Of a stretch of 64,000 nucleotides of DNA, positions 59,648 to 64,000 are shown in pieces. Numbering within the stretch: the first letter of the stretch is position 1; each line of letters begins with the position of its first letter. The translations under genes and the position numbers were made by a program. Origin of the DNA: Leptodactylus fallax (taxonomy: Eukaryota > Chordata > Amphibia > Anura > Leptodactylidae); assembly GCA_947044405.1 (NCBI GenBank), contig CAMRHE010000018.1:6457501-6521500 (forward strand), written 5' to 3'. The notes under the pieces are model-generated. The model was not told where the DNA came from and searched no databases. It saw nothing but the letters and a program-made list of their open reading frames with translations.

Positions 59648-60626
59648 ATGAAAAAGATTTCCCAAGAAAAGAGAAAAGAGAAACCGCATTATCCAGCTCG
59701 ATAGCGGTCTTTCAACCAAGAAAATTGCCAAACTGCACCATGAGAGTGCCATGACAGTTGGAAGAATACAAAATTAAGTCTGTCCATCCATTCAAAAGCC
59801 AGGAGCTGAAAGTTGGCTCATCACAAAGGTCTATCAGTTGTGGCACGACAAACACGGCAGTGGAGGTGGCTTGTATGCTTCATAATAGTGAGATCACAGA
59901 TGTCCATGCAAGCAGCGTGCGACAAGTCTGGAAAGGTGGCCTGAAAAAAGGTGAAGAAGCCTTGACTTCAATATCATCAGAAAATGTGCCGTCTCGAATT
60001 TGTAAAAAAAAAAAAGTACAAATAAAGGACAGTAGAAGATTGGAAACCGGTAATTTGGAGCAATGAGATGAAAGTCAATAGACTAGGCTCTGTTAGGTTC
60101 AAATGGGTCTGTGAGAAACAAGAAAAAAAAAGGGGGCTAACAAGAATTTCTTCGAGAAATTGAAGAAACTGACAAGTTTGGTGACGGACGTCTGATAATA
60201 TGGGGTTGTTTCACAGCCAAAGGCGTTGAACACTTGACCATAATTGATGGTGGTCTCAATGCTGAGCTATATGTGAGTATCCTACAAGATGAGTTAAAGG
60301 ACGACATAGTGTTCCAGCATGACAAGGACCCGAAACATACCTTGAGAGTTGTGAAGAAATGGTGTAATGATGAAGTAGAGGTGTTGGATTGGCCCCCAGA
60401 GTCCCGTGACCTCAACCCAATGGAACACTTATGGGTAGAGTTGAAGAAAAAGCTGTATCGGTACCCAAGACAGTCTAACAGTATGCACCAACATTGGGAA
60501 CGTGTAGAATAGACCTGGGATCAGATTTTGGTCAAAACATGCTTGAATCTCATTAAGAGCATGCCCAGAAGGATTCAGGCATTGTTAAAAGTCAAAAGGT
60601 GGATTTACAAAATACTAACAAAATAA
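59648..60626 (+). pseudogene. Tc1-like transposase remnant
   Basis: It starts MKKISQEKR, then changes frame by about codon 12. Later frames give STKKIAKLHHESAMTVGRI, and then WSNEMK, where the first catalytic Asp (normally WSDET) has become Asn. The longest clean piece (60234-60512) has FQHDKDPKHT, with the second Asp, and SRDLNPMEHLW, with the final Glu. After TAG at 60510-60512 the same frame continues TWDQILVKTCLNLIKSMPRR to TAA at 60626. It is a different Tc1 lineage from the elements at 2791 and 53250, judging by its N terminus. Several frameshifts, stops and the lost Asp make it inactive. Confidence 0.85.
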
Positions 60627-60780
60627 TAATTAGGAGCAAAAAACAGTAACAATGTTACATGACAAGAATCTGCATAATTAATCATATGCTAAATAGTTGC
60701 AAGTCAAATTTATGTATTAGTTAGCCACGAAGATTGTCTATAAAATGTTGGTAGTCTAATTTTTGGAGCTGTAGTGGATG

Positions 60781-62557
60781 GTGAGATATGGAGCCTGAAA
60801 GTTCAAAATATTGTTACCCTTTTGCTCGTCAGTTTATAAGTAGTTTAGAAGCAATTTTGATGATGTAAAAGAATATTAGTAAATTTACCATAAAAAGTAT
60901 AAAGAATGTGAAATCTAAAACTACATAATTGCATAAGAATGAGTATGCATGCCAGCTAGTGTGGGAACCTACATGTATAGTGCAATGGTCTCATCAGGAG
61001 ACAGATATGTCAGCATTATGATCCCACTGTGCTGAGCTGCGCACAAATAAAGTAGAACATTTTATTAAACGTACCTGATTATGTTACTTTATCCTACTCA
61101 AACACTAAAATGAATCAACAAGCCAATGTGTTGAAGCAGGCAGCTTTCATCCTAAAGGCGAATGTCAAGTTCACAGAGTATGATATATGAGTGCTGGAGA
61201 GGCAGTCATACTACATCATTACAAGTCACCCTTGGTGCACGAGTATTAACAATAACACACTTTCTTGCCCTCTCTCGCTCTGAGATTTGTTTTGGTACTT
61301 CAGTGAGACCCTTAGATCACTCTATGACTCTAAACAGTACAGCTCCATAGAAATTTACAGGTGCTGAAATCTGAAAGAATGTTTTACCCTTAAAGAAAGC
61401 TACTAAAAACAGATCCTTCATAACATACAGTATTTTCTATATGATAGCGACAAACTGATGAGCTGTGCAAGTGAACTTTTCCAGAGGGCTGTGGAATATA
61501 CAATTTGATACCTGTTTAAAAGACTATATAAAATCTTTTAATGATAAAACAGGATTTCTCCAGTATCTATTCATGTATATGGAAATTCACCCAACACTAA
61601 TGCTGCATTCACATCTAAGGTGAATCCACTGCAATTTCTGTATGTATTACATGTGCATTTTGCTATTGATTTGCCTATTTTCCTTGTTAATGGGTAAAAT
61701 TCAAAGAATTACCTGAAAGAAGTTCAGAATTCTCCTCTTACATGTAAATGGTGTTTTAATAATCATATTTCCGCATATTGTAATGAAATTTGTTGTAGAC
61801 TTTCAATATGGAATTGTAGAACTATTCCTCTAGTGCTACCATTTCAATTTTTTTTCATCTCCAACTTCAAGAGCTGTATTTTTTTTTGTCTGTTATGGAT
61901 GTTTGTGTTTTATTTTTTTTTTTGTGGCACCATTTAAATGTACTATATAATGTATTGAAAAACTTTATGTTGAAGGTCAGTATGATTCAGAAATACCAAG
62001 TTTATATAGTTTTAGCATTACTACATTAAGAAAAAAAATTAAACTTTGCGTCACCAGACTCAGACAATTTTTTTTTTTTTTTTTTACATTTCTGTTAACA
62101 GAGTACTGCAGAGGATAGTTTTTAATCATTCTATCCTATTGAAATTTTTCAAAAAAAGAAACAGAACCAATCTGAAAGGAAGAATGTATTATAAGGGATC
62201 ATGTTTAGCAGGGTGACCTGTTGGAACCATTTTGGGGCACAGATAAACTTTTGATAATTTAATATTCAATTTTTTTGGGAAGTGATGTGACCAAAATGCA
62301 GTAATTTGGCAGTTTTTTTTTTTTAGTTATAATCCAGACAATTCTGGCCAAAGCAATAGCAATTATATTTAGTTTTTATTGCTTATAGGGAACCTGGCAA
62401 TTAATTTTTCCAAGCTAAACTGACCCCAGCATGTTCAGTATCAAGTAATGTGGTGCCCCTCATTAAGTTTTGTAATGCTAAAAAGTAAAATTTTAAGTTT
62501 TTGAAACTTTAGATCGGCATATGCAAACTAATCTTAACTAGTCACGGAATGTTGGGA
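60781..62557. other. LRBA intronic DNA, nothing firm
   Basis: AT-rich with many T-runs (62070-62087 and others). A dispersed-repeat fragment at about 61600-61700 resembles 10310-10440. Confidence 0.4.
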
Positions 62558-62700
62558 GCAGCTTCATCTAGTCATGCAGTCACTGTGCTCTTGAACCAGC
62601 AGTTAGGTTATCAGGCTGACATCAGACAATGGGGGGGACATACTAATCACGCCTCACAGGGTGTGATTTAGAACAGTGGACTGCATGACTAGATGAAGCT
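62558..62700. repeat. Inverted repeat with about 40-base arms
   Basis: agcttcatctagtcatgcag near the left end is mirrored by ctgcatgactagatgaagct at the right end. The spacer contains tacta-type low-complexity and a gggggg run. Probably a small foldback element. Confidence 0.7.
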
Positions 62701-62721
62701 GTCATCCCCCATGGCTAATTA

Positions 62722-63081
62722 TAGGGATTGTCTGGGGAGTATTTTTTCACTTGTCTGGTCTGGCAGAATGCTTTTGATGGAGGGTTCCAGTGACATCACA
62801 TGATCAGAGGAAACAATTGCCTCTCTGGGTCGTTTCATCCTCCTCGCTCCTTTTCAGATTTCACAGGTAACTAACTATCAGTGCTATGGAGCCTGGAAGA
62901 CTATAGTAAAGTGTGAGATTGGGAGGGGAGTGGGCAGAGACCCAAGTAGCTGAACAATGCCTGCTATCACATGACTGGGGAGGGGGGGCAGTCATGACAT
63001 TGCCAGAACTCCCAGATCCATCAAAAGCATTCTGCTGCACCAATTAAGTGAAAAAAATACTCCCTGGAAAATCCCTTTAAG
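62722..63081. mobile_element. Inverted-repeat frog element
   Basis: The left end, gattgtctggggagtatttt with gcagaatgcttttgatgga, is the inverse of the right end, tccatcaaaagcattctgct with actccctggaaaatcccttt. The arms are about 60 bases. Confidence 0.7.
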
Positions 63082-63330
63082 GTAAATTTGCATATGCCTT
63101 TTCAGCAACAGAAAACTTTGTGAGGTTAACCATAGTGAAGGTCATTGCTTGATGCTGTTCATCAGTTTAGGGTGGAAAAAACACCTGATAAGTACATTAA
63201 ATGGGGAAAGGAGAGCGTTTTAAAGTTTTTATATGTGTTTTTAGCATTTAAAAAAATATATCCTTTCTAAAATCATTCTAGGTGCTTTCAATATGTGACA
63301 ACTTCATCTCTTGTGCAAAGCACTGCAATA

Positions 63331-63690
63331 GAAACAGAGATGGCAGAAAAAGGCCACAGGGTCCATCTAGTCTGCCTGTATATCATTTCAATTTTGCCTT
63401 AGGATAGACATGTGTTCATCCCAGCCACGCTTAAATTCACTTACTATAGATTTCCCATCTACATCTGCTGGAAGTTTGTTCTAAGCCTCAGCTACTCTTT
63501 AAATTAAATAATATTTCCTGACATTGCTTCTGATCTTCCCCAACTAATTTCAGCTGGTGTCCCCTTATTCTTGTGTTTAGTTGTGTTATGTCTTAAAACA
63601 CGCGTCCCTCCTGAACCTTGTACCTTTAATATATTTAAAGGTTACAATCATGCCCCCTTTCCCTTTTTTCTCAATGCTATACAGATTACT
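63331..63690 (+). repeat. Interspersed repeat fragment
   Basis: ggtccatctagtctgcc, gctggaagtttgttct and ctcctgaaccttgtaccttt are blocks I recognise from a high-copy amphibian repeat family that I cannot name with confidence. No ORF. Confidence 0.5.
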
Positions 63691-63914
63691 TTTGTATTGC
63701 AGTGTATTGTGCCTGCACCATCTTTCTATTACAGAGTGAAATAGGAGTACTAAAATAGCACACCCCCTGAAACCATGGCAACCCCTCTGACCAAGAGGGT
63801 GAATGGGGGATAGAGGCAAACCCTCTACTCCTGCCTAACTATAAAGATGCTGTGGTCACTATAGATTGTGGCATCTGAGGGGTTAACAAGCTTATATCTG
63901 AGGTGTCTCATATT

Positions 63915-64000
63915 AGTAGAGGGCAAAAGGCAATACAAACTCTACACACCTTCACTGGTGCTCTCCTCAATGTGAGAGATTCTTGTCCCTAACCCACTCA
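63915..64000 (+). mobile_element. Second copy of the hammerhead repeat, entering at the right edge
   Basis: From agtagagggc onward this matches the plus-oriented unit at 6019-6104 (acacaccttcactggtgctc, cctcaatgtgagag, cctaacccactca), with a few differences early on. It is truncated at its left end and leaves the window about 18 bases before the expected start of a hammerhead. It shows the family is dispersed. Confidence 0.85.

Larger units (their letters stand above)
59583..60780 (+). mobile_element. Decayed Tc1-like element with tRNA-like leader
   Basis: Transposase remnants run from 59648 to 60626, and a tRNA-like segment sits directly in front. The right side continues to about 60780 (tttttggagctgtagtgg), which may be the outer repeat. 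I could not find the matching left repeat, so both outer limits are approximate. Confidence 0.7.

Noticed and set aside
59584..59655. A functional tRNA gene
   Set aside because: No acceptor stem, weak D and anticodon arms, and a non-consensus T arm. Best read as a tRNA-like leader or SINE trace.

Overview
The window looks like vertebrate nuclear DNA, most likely from a frog or toad. It is AT-rich and intron-dominated, with many poly-A/T tracts and microsatellites. Its interspersed repeats are of types I associate with anurans: Tc1/mariner, hAT and TTAA-target DNA transposons, L2/CR1-like LINE 3' ends, and short inverted-repeat elements ending in 'cctttaa'. The species cannot be read from the sequence. 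There are no bacterial, viral or CRISPR features.

Only two host genes are visible. (1) mab21l2, an intact single-exon gene on the + strand (42674-43753, 359 aa), has a GC-rich promoter, two upstream ORFs and a poly(A) signal near 44436. (2) LRBA runs on the - strand. Two of its exons are visible (52283-52429 and 46254-46390). They join in phase and encode the acidic linker and the start of the PH domain that precedes the BEACH domain. mab21l2 therefore sits antisense inside the LRBA intron just 3' of the PH-start exon, as in other vertebrates (the paralogous pair is NBEA/MAB21L1). I found no further LRBA exon in 1-42 kb, so that intron appears to be more than 46 kb long. The AT-rich intronic DNA contains complex, non-repetitive blocks rich in homeodomain-type motifs (about 8.2-8.7, 9.7-9.9, 11.7-12.2, 15.3-15.6, 26.0-27.2, 31.5-33.3, 48.8-49.0 and 55.2-55.5 kb). 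These are candidate long-range mab21l2 enhancers.

Mobile elements: a broken Tc1 element at 2791-4413; a nearly intact one at 53250-54852, whose transposase has a single stop codon; a decayed Tc1 relative at 59.58-60.78 kb with a tRNA-like leader; deleted Tc1 remnants at 34737-35260 and 50454-50809; a Tc1/mariner-type MITE at 57275-57628; a hAT-type element at 20266-21392 with a perfect 8-bp target duplication; a TTAA element at 16987-17827; LINE 3' ends at 13.4-14.1 and 35.3-36.4 kb; and nested insertions at 50.3-51.1 kb. Two decayed minisatellites flank the LRBA PH exon.

The most striking element is at 5394-6408. It consists of 312-bp units, two partial head-to-tail arrays facing each other, bounded by a 13-bp target duplication. 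Each of the three complete unit cores carries a type I hammerhead-ribozyme fold. This looks like a retrozyme-type non-autonomous retroelement that inserted with a twin-priming-like inversion. A further copy enters at 63915 and runs off the end of the window.
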